Positions 37,627 to 51,400 of a stretch of 64,000 nucleotides of DNA are shown one piece after another; the stretch's first letter is position 1, and each line of letters begins with the position of its first letter. The stretch comes from Thiothrix sp. (GTDB lineage Bacteria; Pseudomonadota; Gammaproteobacteria; Thiotrichales; Thiotrichaceae). Made by a program: the position numbers and the translations under genes. The stretch lies in assembly GCA_008015155.1 (NCBI GenBank), contig SSFA01000004.1, positions 62,001 to 126,000 of the forward strand, read 5' to 3'. The notes below the pieces were generated by a model that saw only the letters and a program-made list of their open reading frames with translations, made no database searches and was not told the DNA's origin.

Positions 37627-39645
37627 TTAAGCGCTAAAGCGTTGACGGAAGAAAATTCCAAAGCCTACTAATAAGACTAGTTCGATAGGGAAAGAGCCAG
37701 TGCCGCCGTTGACATAGACCCCATCAGAACCACCATTGCCGGCTGAAGTTGGATTAGCATCTGACAAAGCAAAGAAAATATTGTTACTGCATTTCACCCG
37801 AATGGTGTTTTTTGTGCCCAGAGTATTTGGCAGAGTTACACTGGCAGCGCCATCATTTGGTGTATTGCTGAGTAAAGTTTGGAAGTTTTCATTGCTAGTG
37901 GTACTACTCATATTGAGAGCTATATCAACATTGGCACAACTAATCGGTGCCTGATCGGTTTTTGCGACATCCCAAGCAACATTCAGCACACTGCCTGTTG
38001 TCAAACTTACATTTTTAGGCGCAGTGATTGCAAAAGCACTGCCTGTATCTTGTACCTGCACTACCATCTCATCAGCGCCAATGCCGCCCTTACCGTCTCG
38101 GACTTGTAAGCGGAAATTCATAGCACGTGTTTGGCTTGATAAGGTTTCACCATAGGTATGACTACCGGAGAACAAATCACTTAAACGCGGTATAGTGCGA
38201 CTCGGTGAACTGCTAGGGAATTGGGCACGTACTAAGGCATTATTACCGGTATCAATATCTACTTTCGAGGCGCTACCTAAATCAATTTGTTCCCACGAGT
38301 AGGTAAGCGTATCGCTATTGCCATCACTCGCACTGCCAGTAAGGATAAAAGGTGTACGCGCTGGAATGGTGTAATCCTGACCAGCATTCACCAGCGGGTT
38401 CGCATTGCTTAAGCTGGTGCTCTCTGCACAAGTTGCGCCTGTGCTACTTTGGGTATAAGTAGTGATTTGATTAATGGAGCCCGAGTGGAACATCGCATCA
38501 CTATGTGCTTGAATATTATCGGGTGAACAAATCCCCGCATAAGACATAATCGTGCTGCCACTACCAGGTTCATAAGCGGTTTTGGCGATACGATTATTCC
38601 CCGAACAGCTACCTGATTCGCTATTGAAGGTATGAGTAGCACCAAATTGATGGCCTACTTCATGCGCAACATAGTCAATCGCAAAAATATCCCCTGTAGG
38701 CGTATCCCACCCACTAACACCTTGAGCTTTGTAACTGTTACGACATGCCCCTTCCACGACTGCTACCCCACCATCGCCGGTGGTAAACAGATGGCCTACA
38801 TCATAATTTTCACTACCAATCAAATTATCCAAGGTAGTTTGATTTTCTTTCAATAAGGTGGAGCCAGAGCTGGGATAAGGATCGGTGGCAGAGTCACTAA
38901 AAATAGTGGTCACACCGCTGACTAAGCGCAGTTTAATACTTAAGTCGCGCTGGTAAATCTCGTTCATGCGATTGATCGTACTAGTGATCGCACTTAAAGC
39001 AGTGGTTTTACTACCCCCATGATATTTTGTGTATTCGCCAGTTGCCGCAATAGCAATATCATAGGTTTTCAAATCCTCACCCGCACGGGCAGCAAGGAGG
39101 GGAGATTGTTCGGTGTGAGCTTCTGTGTGCTCTGCTGTATGGGTTGAGCATTGGAAGTTGTTTTTAAATAAGCCTGAATTAGCTTGTTTACTTAAACTAC
39201 GATAAGACCGTTCAGCTGCCTTCGTGGTTGCAGTATTAGGGTCAATAAATAGAGTATCCCCATTTTGCATAATCAACATAGCAGTAAAGCCTAAGGCGGT
39301 TAGTTCCGCTCGGCCGGACATGACTTGGCCATCCAAGCCTTTAATTTGCCAAGTCTGCCAATCTGGAAACTGAGCTGCAACGACAGGACTCAGCGTTTCT
39401 ACTGGAATCAAGGCTACCTTGGTGAAACCACCCGTAGGCAGCGGCAAGCTTAAACTGGGTTCTGAGCCGGAATTAACGAGTAAACTGTGCAAAGCTTGCT
39501 CGTTTAAAGATAAATGACGTGCTTGAATTGAGGTCTCGCTGGTTTGACGAGTTTGTAAGTCAGCCCAGAGTGTTTCGTTAGCGTATAAATTTGGTGCTAC
39601 TAAACCTAACACAGCCAGAATAGCGCTGGATAATTGCTTGTTCAT
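37627..39645 (-). CDS. Secreted M12-type zinc metalloprotease with C-terminal sorting tail
   Basis: Protein of 672 residues with a signal peptide (to NLYA), a propeptide-like region, then a reprolysin-type catalytic domain. The zinc motif HEVGHQFGATH is at 328-338, and IMSYAGIC supplies the Met-turn. Two beta-sandwich regions follow: one with TFILTGSASDGNSDTLTYSW-like sequence (PI/PKD type) and one with ITAPKNVSLTTGSVLNVAWD. The end is glycine-rich, then a membrane helix (FPIELVLLVGFGIFF) and RQR. Such tails act as sorting signals (GlyGly-CTERM is one type). It could mature or shed surface proteins; that is a guess. Confidence 0.82.
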   Translation of the reverse strand: MNKQLSSAILAVLGLVAPNLYANETLWADLQTRQTSETSIQARHLSLNEQALHSLLVNSGSEPSLSLPLPTGGFTKVALIPVETLSPVVAAQFPDWQTWQIKGLDGQVMSGRAELTALGFTAMLIMQNGDTLFIDPNTATTKAAERSYRSLSKQANSGLFKNNFQCSTHTAEHTEAHTEQSPLLAARAGEDLKTYDIAIAATGEYTKYHGGSKTTALSAITSTINRMNEIYQRDLSIKLRLVSGVTTIFSDSATDPYPSSGSTLLKENQTTLDNLIGSENYDVGHLFTTGDGGVAVVEGACRNSYKAQGVSGWDTPTGDIFAIDYVAHEVGHQFGATHTFNSESGSCSGNNRIAKTAYEPGSGSTIMSYAGICSPDNIQAHSDAMFHSGSINQITTYTQSSTGATCAESTSLSNANPLVNAGQDYTIPARTPFILTGSASDGNSDTLTYSWEQIDLGSASKVDIDTGNNALVRAQFPSSSPSRTIPRLSDLFSGSHTYGETLSSQTRAMNFRLQVRDGKGGIGADEMVVQVQDTGSAFAITAPKNVSLTTGSVLNVAWDVAKTDQAPISCANVDIALNMSSTTSNENFQTLLSNTPNDGAASVTLPNTLGTKNTIRVKCSNNIFFALSDANPTSAGNGGSDGVYVNGGTGSFPIELVLLVGFGIFFRQRFSA

Positions 39646-39706
39646 TGTTATTATTCCTTGATTTAAGTACCACGCTATTTCGCCCTAAGCGCAGTACATT
39701 TAGTTA

Positions 39707-41021
<1,315 letters not shown>

Positions 41022-41231
41022 GAGTAAATTCCTGTCAGTTCATAGCTGCAATCTAGCCGGATGTGAAAGCCTAGGCAAGTCAGTACCCTATTCAATCCGT
41101 CGCTTAATTATTGTCTTAAGCCTATGCGTTAGCTAGTCTTATAAATAAAAATTATGATGAATGCCATTCCCCTAGTGTCTAATAATAATTTTTTAATAGC
41201 AAGAGTAGGCTATTCATGGAGTGTAGCGAAT

Positions 41232-42134
41232 ATGCACAAGATAAGGATCTGCAAAAAACTAGTTGGCTATTCATTATTAATATTTATTTTTAAGCTTTTA
41301 GGGATGAGTCTCACAGTTAGTGCTAGTGAGCCTGTAAAGAGCATGAAAGTAGGAGTTAATCTACAAGTCCGAGCCTATCTGCAAGGCCCTTATGATGGAG
41401 CTACAGGCTTGATGCGCGATAGACTAAGGACTAGAGGTTTACTGCCATTACAGCAGCCCTATGGGAGCAGCCCTTTTAATTATCAAGGCACTGAGGCTCT
41501 TAATCGTTCCCTAAGCAGTGTATCCCTAGGTGGAGATGCAGATGCTCTTGTAGATTGGCTCTTAGTCGAGTTACGTAGTGCAACTAATCCTAGTTTGATT
41601 CTTGCACAGAAAGCTGTGGGGTTGCAGGCCGATGGTGATGCCATGGATGTAGAAACAGGCTCTACGCAGTTGGCTTTTTTAAATGTGACTGCCGGTAATT
41701 ATTATGTGGCTGTGCGGCACCGCAATCACTTAGGGGTAATGACTGCTACTGCATCGGCATTAAGTTTTACCAGCAGTTTATTCGATTTTAGCCAACCGAC
41801 TTTTGCCGTAACAGGGCAACATAGCCGAGTACTTAATAAAACTAAAGCTTTGCTGTGGGCGGGTGATATCAATCAAGATAAGCAAGTGATTGCGCAGGGC
41901 ATAGGCAGTGATAGCACTGCCTTAATCGCAACGGTCTTAAGTGCGAGTGGCAATACTGCTATGAATACTAGTTATCGCTTGGTGGCTTATGCAGCGACGG
42001 ATGTGAATTTAGACGGTGAAACCTTAGCAGTTGGGCCTAATAATGATATTAATTTATTACTGACTAATGTCTTAGCGCATCCAGCCAATACCACATTAGC
42101 CAGTAATTATATTGTGCGCGGCTATGCCTACTAA
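41232..42134 (+). CDS. Secreted protein made of the shared C-module
   Basis: Protein of 300 residues. A signal peptide (to TVSASEP) is followed almost at once by a module that also ends the proteins at 42440 and 59187. The blocks are LQGPYDGATGLMRDRLR, VDWLLVELRSA, YVAVRHRNHLGVMTA, LLWAGDINQDKQVIAQG, then TDVNLDGETLAVGPNNDINL and the closing NYIVRGYAY. DINQD and DVNLDGE look like dockerin-type calcium loops. ATG 41232 is preferred over 41154 because it opens the signal peptide and has GGAG at 41218. No catalytic residues are evident. Function unknown; likely a free version of the module. Confidence 0.7.
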   Translation: MHKIRICKKLVGYSLLIFIFKLLGMSLTVSASEPVKSMKVGVNLQVRAYLQGPYDGATGLMRDRLRTRGLLPLQQPYGSSPFNYQGTEALNRSLSSVSLGGDADALVDWLLVELRSATNPSLILAQKAVGLQADGDAMDVETGSTQLAFLNVTAGNYYVAVRHRNHLGVMTATASALSFTSSLFDFSQPTFAVTGQHSRVLNKTKALLWAGDINQDKQVIAQGIGSDSTALIATVLSASGNTAMNTSYRLVAYAATDVNLDGETLAVGPNNDINLLLTNVLAHPANTTLASNYIVRGYAY

Positions 42135-42439
42135 ACCCTACAGTATTTTGATTAAGCTGGTATTCATACTGCTTAGCATGCATGCTGACTTATGATTAAT
42201 CTTGTAATTAATTTTATTGATGATATATTATTTAAAAAAATGATAGGGCTTCTCGATTAACTATTTTATCAAATTGCGCCAATAGCTCCTCGGCTTGGAG
42301 AGGGTTGGCTTTAGCTTAATCCTGGGCTATTGATAGTTGATATTAGGCAAAAACTGAGCAGCTTGAACATAAGCAATTAGCTTAGGGCTTATAAATCTGC
42401 AACACGCTGAATAATTATAAAAACAACGGAGCGAATGGC
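42135..42439. other. Intergenic stretch before the giant gene
   Basis: AT-rich, 305 bp, without a credible open frame. It holds a 12-bp palindrome AGCATGCATGCT (42175-42186) and a loose inverted pair CAATAGC/GCTATTG (near 42290 and 42328). GGAG at 42428-42431 is the ribosome binding site for the giant gene. Promoter elements could not be fixed. Confidence 0.4.
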
Positions 42440-45400
42440 ATGATCTGCTCGTCTGCACCTGCCAATAGGGTATTAGTACGGCTGCTATGCGGCTTGATCT
42501 TGTGGCTACTCAGTGAACAGCTATTTGCTCTAGGATGTACTGGCAGTTATACCTACACGAACACTGGCGGTAGCACCGACTATAACTTAAATGCGGGCCA
42601 GTCTTTAAAGATCGCTAGCGGTACCTATACCGGAACTATTAATAATTTTCCTAGTAGCTCCAGCATCTGTGTCGAAGTGAGTGCTACGTTTAGCCCTAGT
42701 AATATAAACAATAGCGCAGGTTCCATAACGAACTATGGAACCATCAAGTTTCCAACATTTTCCTTCAATAACGGCACAGTCCTTGACAACTATGGCCTTT
42801 GGAATTTTAACAATGGTTTAAATTTTAATGGTGCAGTGACTCTCAGAAATCGTGCGGATTCCACCATGACGATGGCTGAGAGCTTTATGCTAGCTAATGG
42901 CTCTAGTTTAACGAATGATGGTTTTATCATCGCTAAGCAGGATTTTAATACTCAAGCTGGTACGACTCTACGGAACAACTATCGACTTGAAGTAGAAGGT
43001 AACTTTAATCCAGCGGGTATTTTTGATAACTATGGACGGGTTTACGCGAAGAAATTTATCAATGCGAATTCTGGCTCTCTACTGACGAATTATTGTACTT
43101 TAGTTTCCTATAATGGTTTTAATAATAATACCTCAGGTTTCGTCAATGCAGGCACGCTCTTAATTACTAGCGCTACGGGTGCGCCAGGTGGGCCTTGGCA
43201 AAATAATGCTGCTTTTTATAATGCGATAGGTGCGAAGGTTGCTGGGGGTGATTTCACGAATAACTCTGCTTTTAGTGGGTCGGGCGCTTTAATTTTTTCA
43301 GGAACGACGCGCAATCAGGGCTTATTTACTGGCGATAGCCTTAATCCAATTAATTTTTATGATGAAACCCAAACAGGTAGTTTTTTATTTGACTACTACA
43401 ATACTTTAGCTACCAATACTATTCGTTCAGCATTCGCACGTCCTAGTCTCTTTGACGCACCGAATACTTGTACTAGTGCCTATAAAACCTTAGCAACTGT
43501 AAAAATCTGCCCTGCTGATGGGGCAATTCAAAATCAAACGGGTAATGCGAGTGCCGCTACTGGCAGTAGTGCTTCCTCTGTTGAAAATGCTAGTCAAGCG
43601 GTGGGTACTGTACAAACGCTCAATACCACTGCTACTGCGAGCAATTCTGCAAAAATCAATGCAGCTGGAGTATTGCTGCTCGATTTAGGTAAAACCGTTC
43701 CAGCGGATGCGCCCATAGTAGTCTCTCTAGCACCCGCCGATAGCATGGCACGAGTGAAGATCGAGGTTTCTTTAGATGGAGTCGTGTTCAGTAGTAAAGG
43801 TAGTTTCGGTAACACTGGCAGCTTAGGGACAGCGCCTTTAAATACTTTATCGCGTTTGGTGATCAATGCTAATTCAGGTGGTACTCAATACCTTCGCATT
43901 AGCTATGAAGCTGGTTCTACTTGGGTAGATGGAGTGGAATATAGCCAAGCTTGTACGGATAGTTATGATTATGGTGATGCACCATCTAACTTTGGAGTAG
44001 CGGCTCATAAAATTGTTAGTACTAATTTATATTTAGGTAGTACTGCGCCTGATTATGAGTCAGTGAGCGCCTATTCGATCCGTGCTAATGGGGATGGTGC
44101 TGATGAAGATGGCCCACCACCACAGGTGGCTGGCTCCTCGATTCCGAAGTTTGCAGTGCTGCAAATGACTGATATGAGCTATAGCACCGCGATCCGTACC
44201 ACTAATCAAACGGGCCATGCTGCAAAACTAGTGGGTTGGATTGATTTCGATAAAAGTGGCAGCTTTGATGCTGACGAAATGGCTAGTGTCGAGGTGCCAA
44301 CGGGATCGAATGCTACTGAGACCCTATTGACTTGGAACACTATCCCCTCGGATATCAAGCTTGGAACGACTTATGTGCGTTTGCGCTTTACCAGTAATGC
44401 GACTGCTGCTGTACAGCCGACGGGGGTAGCACCTGATGGTGAAGTAGAAGACTTTATCCTACCCATTCAGATGGATATTCCTCCCAATAGTCCTAAGCTT
44501 TCAGTTACTAGTGGCGCTAGTCCTTTAAGCTGCCAAACAGTAGTTTTTGAGGATGATTTTAATGATTTAACCCCCTCTGAAACCACTTTCTGGGCGCCCA
44601 ATCGCGCTAATCCTGTGGCAATTCGCTCATGGAACACCTCAGGTGGAGGAGTAGATACCTATGCCCGCTTTATGGATTGGGGACTAGGATATGGAACCTC
44701 GATTTATTTTGGTAATGGCTATGTGCGTAACATTAGCCCAAGCTTAGTCACAGGCTTCAGTTTCGATAGCCAAGGTAAACTACTAAGCACGATTGATGCG
44801 ATTGCGCTGCGCGATACGATTGATGATTTAGATCCCACCGCGAGTACGGCAACAGTCAGAAATAGCAATTGGGGGGTACACCCTGTCGTGTTATCACGCT
44901 CGTTTGCTACCACCGTGGGTAAAACCTATCGCTTATATTTTTCAGCTCTACGTGAAACTGGGGATTATTTACCGGGCATTATGCGCGTGGATGCACCGGG
45001 TGGCTCCATTCATTTTAAGGCGCCGGGGGGTACGGAAGGTATTCTCAACTATGCTATTGATTTCACCGCAACGAGTACGAATTCTAGTATTAGCTTTGTT
45101 AACTATGGGCATTTTGGCCCCAATAGCTCGGATTATTGCAATGTCGTCAACAGTGCTTGGTGCACAGTCGGTGGCTTAGATAATAATGGTAAATCGGGCA
45201 ATGAACTAAGCATCGATAATGTAAAGTTAGTGGAAGCCGCGTGTGTGCCTGGTGCCATTGGCGGTTATGTTTACCAAGATGCGAACTTAAATAATAACTA
45301 TGAGATAGGTTCGGAATCGACTATTCCAAACATTAGTGTGCGCCTCTATGACGAAAAAGGTACACCAGCTGATCCAAGCGATGACCGCTTAGTAGATACC

Positions 45401-48400
45401 TTTTCTACGGCTGCTGATGGTCATTATCTCTTTTCCTATCTAGATACTAGCGCTAGTTATCGCGTAGAGGTGGATACCAGCGACACCGATTTACCTAATG
45501 ATTTAAGCCTAGGCACAGCTAATCCTCTCACCGGTTTAGTACCACTTGCGGGTAATATTAAAACCGCGAATTTTGGTTTCGATCCTGCGCTTAGCACTGC
45601 GACTAAAGATTATGGGGATGCACCCGCCAGTTATGGCCATGCCAGCCATGTCATTGTTAGCGGTTTAAAATTAGGGGTAAATGCACCCGATGCAGAGCCT
45701 AGCAGTCAATCGAGTTTCAATGCTTTTGGGGATGGTTATGACGAAGACGGCCCGCCTTTAGCGACTAATCCTTCTGGCCCCTATGATGCAGCACGTTTCC
45801 CAGTGCTAGCCCTAGGTGATACTAGTTATACCTTGCCCTACAAAGTCACGAATTCAACGTCAAGGGCTGGCATGCTCTACGCTTGGATTGATTTCGATAA
45901 AAACGGTAACTTTGAGCCTGATGAAGCGACTTCAGTGGCAGTTCCTACCAATTTAGTGAATGGTAGTTTAAATCTGACTTGGGCTAGCCTTCCAAGTGAT
46001 ATCAAAGTCGGTACCACTTTTATTCGAGTGCGATTAACCACCGATAATCTGATTAGTATAAATACTCCGACAGGCTCAGCAGATAACGGGGAAGTTGAAG
46101 ATTACCCCATTGCGATTTACACCCCTATCGCTCCCGATAGTACCAGTCTAAGTATTGTCAATAACGCTAGTCCTTTAGCCTGTCAGCAAACAATTTTTAC
46201 AGATAATTTCAATGATTTAACGGCCAGTATGCTATGGGGGCCTAATCGTACTGGTAGTGAAGCTATTCGTAACTGGACGCGTGCTGGTGGCGGGCCAGAT
46301 ACCTATGCTGATATCCGAGAGCTTTTAGCGACTCAACAGAAATCAGTCTATTTCGGCAGTGGGTATCTGCGGGGAATTGAACCGAAGTTTAGCAATGGTT
46401 TTAGCTTTGATAACCATGGACACTTAACCTCAGCTATTCAAGCGGTTGCCTTGCGTGATATTCCAGATGATTTAAACACCAGTCCTTGGGTTTCCCAATG
46501 GGGGCCAGAGCCTTTAAGTTTAAGCCGTAGCTTTGCAACACAAGTGGGCAAGACGTATCGCTTGTACTTTAAAGCTATTCCTGAAGCAGGGACGCACACT
46601 TCGGGCGTTATGCGGGTGGACGCCCCTGGCGGCTCTATCCACTTTAAAGCCCCCGGTGGCGCTGAGAGTGTACAAAGCTATGCTATCGAGTTTACAGCTA
46701 CAGCCAGTACTTCCACGATTAGCTTTGTGAACTATGGGCATGTGGGTACCGATTGGTGTGATCCACAGGTATCTGCTTGGTGCTCTATTAATGGGGTACT
46801 GACGACCAACCCCACTAATGAATTAGCGATTGATGATGTGGTTCTGGCAGAAGCAGCTTGCAGCACAGGCAGTATTAGTGGACGAGTCTATCTGGATACT
46901 AACAGTAATAATCTTGCTGATACGACTGAGGCGGGTATCGCTGCGATTAAAGTTAGTTTGTATGATCAAAATGGAACACCGACAGAGGAGGCGGATGATC
47001 GCTTAGTCACTACCACAGAGACTGATGCCAGCGGTGCTTATACCTTGGCACTAGTGAATACAGCGCGTACTTATCGGTTGGAGGTTGATAGCACTGATCC
47101 TGATTTACCTACAGGTGCTGTCATTGGTACAACAAACCCGCTCTTAAATGTCACAGTAGCTGCTAATACCACGACAGAAAATCAAAACTTTGGTTTTGAT
47201 TTGAATAATACACCGCCAGCCTTAGGTGTTGTGGGGGAATACCGGTTTGATGATTGTGGGAGTGGTAGCTGGAATCTTGATGCTTCCGGCAAAAATAATA
47301 CGGCGCAGGGTTCAGCTCAGGTCTTAGCGGACGATTTCAAAAACTATGCATGTACGGCAGTTACTAATAATAATTGGGATGTGGAAGTCCCACATATTGC
47401 TGACTATGCCTTAGCCAGCGGTGCGGTTTCTTTGTTGGTATATGACCATAAGAATGTATGGAATGATGCAGCGCGTTTAATCGATAAAGGCTGGTCTGAG
47501 AAATTTACAGTCAGTGTGAAAAAGACCACGGATAATTTACACGGTGGAGTCAGTGTTAAGCTAAATGGCCATGCTATTGATACCGGCGAAACCTATTACA
47601 GTACGCTCAATAATGGCAGCTTGAATGATACGCAATGGATGCATGTGCTTGTCAGTTTCGGCCCACAAGGGCTCAAGCTGTATATCAATGGGGTATTAAA
47701 AGGGACTAACGCTTACACCGGCGGCTTGCAGAATGTCCAAGGTAATTTCAGATTGCCTGGCTTTGAAGGCTATTTCGATGAATTTTATATCTTTAAGCAG
47801 CAACCTAGCGATGCTCAGGTGCAACAAGTCTATAGCAATCTCCTTGCTAATAAGAACTGGGATGGTAGTGATCGTCTCTGTGCTTGTGGTGGCGTAGTGG
47901 GCGATTATGGCGATGCTCCCCTAAGCTATGGCTCGCCCGTGCACACGGTGGTGTCAGGCTTATTTTTAGGTAATTCTGCTCCTGATACCGAGTCTGCTAC
48001 TCAGTCTTCTAGCCTTGCTGATGGCGATGATAATGCCAGTAATGATGACGAGGACGGGGTAACCATCTATCCGATGTGGCAAGGTGTGGATTCGCAGGTA
48101 TCAGTAAAGGTAACAGGAGCAGGCTATTTACAAGGCTGGATTGATTGGAATGCCGATGGTGATTTCACCGATCTAGGTGAACAAGTGGTAACGAATCTGA
48201 GCGATGGTGCTGCTCTTGATCTGAATCCTAATACGGGAACTATTGATTTTCTGGTCACACCTCCGAGTAATGCAGTCGCTACCCGCACTTATGCACGTTT
48301 CCGCTGGTCTTCTGTACAGAATTTAACACCCAGTAGTTCAGCGACGGATGGTGAAGTCGAGGATTATGCCCTAGATGTTGCAATGCTGCCTGGCCAAGCC

Positions 48401-51400
48401 TGCGATAATTCAGTTTGGTATGGCTCAGCAGAGACAGGGGATACACCTTCGAATTTACGTAAATTGAGCTTTAGTGCAGGTAGCTATAGTTTAAGTCCCC
48501 CTCTGATTCCTTTAGGTACACCCACTAAACCCTTACGGTATAGTAATCTGGCTTATCGTGAGCAGGATGGCTATCTGTATGGGACGGTGATTGCCAGTGC
48601 CAATTCTGGAAGCACTACAGGCGCTATTGTCCGCATTGGCTCGAATGGTGCGCGTGCTGCTATGCCTTGGCCGGTCGCCAGCAATGGCTTACCCGTGCCG
48701 CCAAATAATCGCAACTATGCAGCAGCAGCCTTTAGCAATAGCGGTTACTTTTATATGAGTAGCCCGGACGCTAAAGTCTATAAAATCGATGTCACGACTA
48801 ATCCACCTACCGTCTTGGATTTCATTGATACTGCTGGCTTACCTGCCTCAAGTACTGGTGGCCTTGTACCAACTGGGCCGCAGGATTTTGTGATTAGCGC
48901 AGATGAAAAGTGGTTGTATGGGATTTATGGTAGGGTAAGTTCTGATCCTAAGCCAGGTGCTCAACTGATACGTATGGCACTCGATGCGAGTACCGGCTAT
49001 GCAAAGGGCACTGTTCAACTGATTGGTGAACCTTTAGCGCGCCCTGCGTCTATCCCCAGTTCACAAACTGGTACTTTAGGTGCGGTTTACGGGGATTTAT
49101 CAGGCAACTTGTATGGAGCGCGTAATGGTGATGGGCATCTATTCCGGATTGATATTTCCGGCATAGAGACCGCAACACCCACCGCAAGCTATACCGATTT
49201 ATCGACGCCTTCTGGGGTAGTGCCTTATAACAATAATGATGGGGCTAGTTGTGCCAATCAATTATTCCCGCTCGCTCAAGCTTCTGATTATTCAGATGCG
49301 CCAGTCAGTTATGGTTCTGCAAAACATGTGATTGTTTCAGGTTTGAGCCTCGGCAGTGCTGATCCTGACAGTGAAGCTAATGCGCTGAGTACAGCTAATG
49401 CAGACGGTGACGATAGCACGGGTTCTGATGACGAGAACGGTGTGACCTTGCCAAGTTTGGTGCGTGGGCAAACGGCTAGTATGACGCTGACTCTCAGTGA
49501 GCCAAGTGCTGGCACGAGCTATTTACAAGCTTGGATTGACTGGAATGCGGATGGGGATTTCTTAGACAGTGGCGAGCAAATTGCGCAAAATCTTACTGAT
49601 AATTCAAGCTTAGATACGAATGCAGCCAGTGGGGTCGTAAGCTTTAATGTCGCTGTGCCAGCCACAGCTAGTACTGAGCCAAGCTATGCGCGCTTCCGTT
49701 GGTCATCCACTCTTGGCTTAGGTGCTACAGGTGCGGCTAAGGACGGTGAAGTCGAGGATTACAAGCTCACGGTTGTTTCTACTACTAATTCGCTAGGATT
49801 GATTGGCGAGTTTCGTTTTGATGATTGTGGTAGTGGTGGTGCGAATTTAGATTCGTCTAGTAAACAGAATCATGCAGTGGGTACGCCGACTATTATTACA
49901 GACGATAATAAGCACTATGCCTGTACCTCAGCACGCAATGATAACTGGAATATGGAAGTGCCTTCGATTCCAGAATACGCCTTGACGAGTGGCGCCATCT
50001 CTATTTGGTTCTATGATTACAACAGTATTTGGGGGGATGCACGTTTAGTGGAGCGTGGCTGGAGTGATAACAATAGATTCAGATTGTCCCTGAAACCGAG
50101 CACTGAATACCGTAAAGGTACAGTGGTAGCTGAATTAATCGTGGATGGCAGCAGTTATAAAATTGATACCGGTGAAACCTATTATACGACGCAAGCACAG
50201 GGGGCTAACAACGATAGTCAATGGGTGAATGCAGTGGTGAGCTTCGGTGCTCAAGGTATGAAGCTATACATCAATGGCGTTTTAAAAGGCAGTCATACCT
50301 ATACGGGCGGTATTCAGAAAGCCTTGGGTAATTTCCGCTTACCTGGGTTTGAGGGCTATTTTGATGAGTTCTATATTATCAATCAGCAGCCTAGCGATGC
50401 GCAGGTCTTAGATTTATATAAGAATATTTCAAATAATAAGAACTGGGATGATAGTCCGCGTAGTTGTGCCTGTGGCACGGTCACAGGTGATTATGGCGAT
50501 GCTCCACTAAGCTATGGTTCGCCAGTACATGCGCTAGTAGCAGGGATGTATTTAGGCAATAGCTTAGCGGATTCAGAAATAGCGACTCAAGCCAACACAG
50601 CCGCTAATGGTGATGACACTACCGGCGCTGATGACGAAGATGGGATCACAATTCCAACTTTACGTGCTGGTCAAATTGCCACTTTAACCGCAACGGTGGC
50701 GGGTACGGGGGGCTATCTGCAAGCCTGGTTTGACTGGAATAAAGACGGCGACTTTGCAGATAGTAATGAGCAAGTGCTGACGAATCTGCAAGATAATAGT
50801 AGCAGCGATAGTATCTCTGGTGCGGGTACGATTGGCTTTACTATTAATGTACCGGCTAGTGCAATGGTAGGTTCCACTTATGCGCGCTTTAGATGGTCAA
50901 GTACCGCTAATCTTGATGCTATTGCCGCAGCTACTAATGGTGAAGTCGAGGATTATGTAGTCACTATTAGCGCTCCTGAAACTAAAATTACCGGTGAAGT
51001 TTGGTTTGATGCGAATCATGATGGGATTCAAAATGATGGCCCCAACGCAGGAATTGAAGCGGCTCAGCTAGAATTATATCACCCGGCGACTAATACTGTG
51101 CTGGCTAAGACTCTGAGCGATGCCAATGGCTCTTATCAATTTAATACTAGTTCAGGTCTAAACCCGAGCACAGCTTATCAAGTTCGTATCGTCAATTTTG
51201 AGGCAACTGTCCCGCAAACAGACTGGTCGCTCACGAGTATTCATACCGGCTCCGATAGCACGGTCGATTCAGATGCTAGTTTAACGAGTGGCTATTGGAT
51301 TATTAACTTAACTAGTCCAAGTGCTGGGCTCACTAGTAATCATCACGACTTTGGCTTTGTCCTGACTAGTTCACAGGGCTGTTTAACGCAAGGACTGCTG

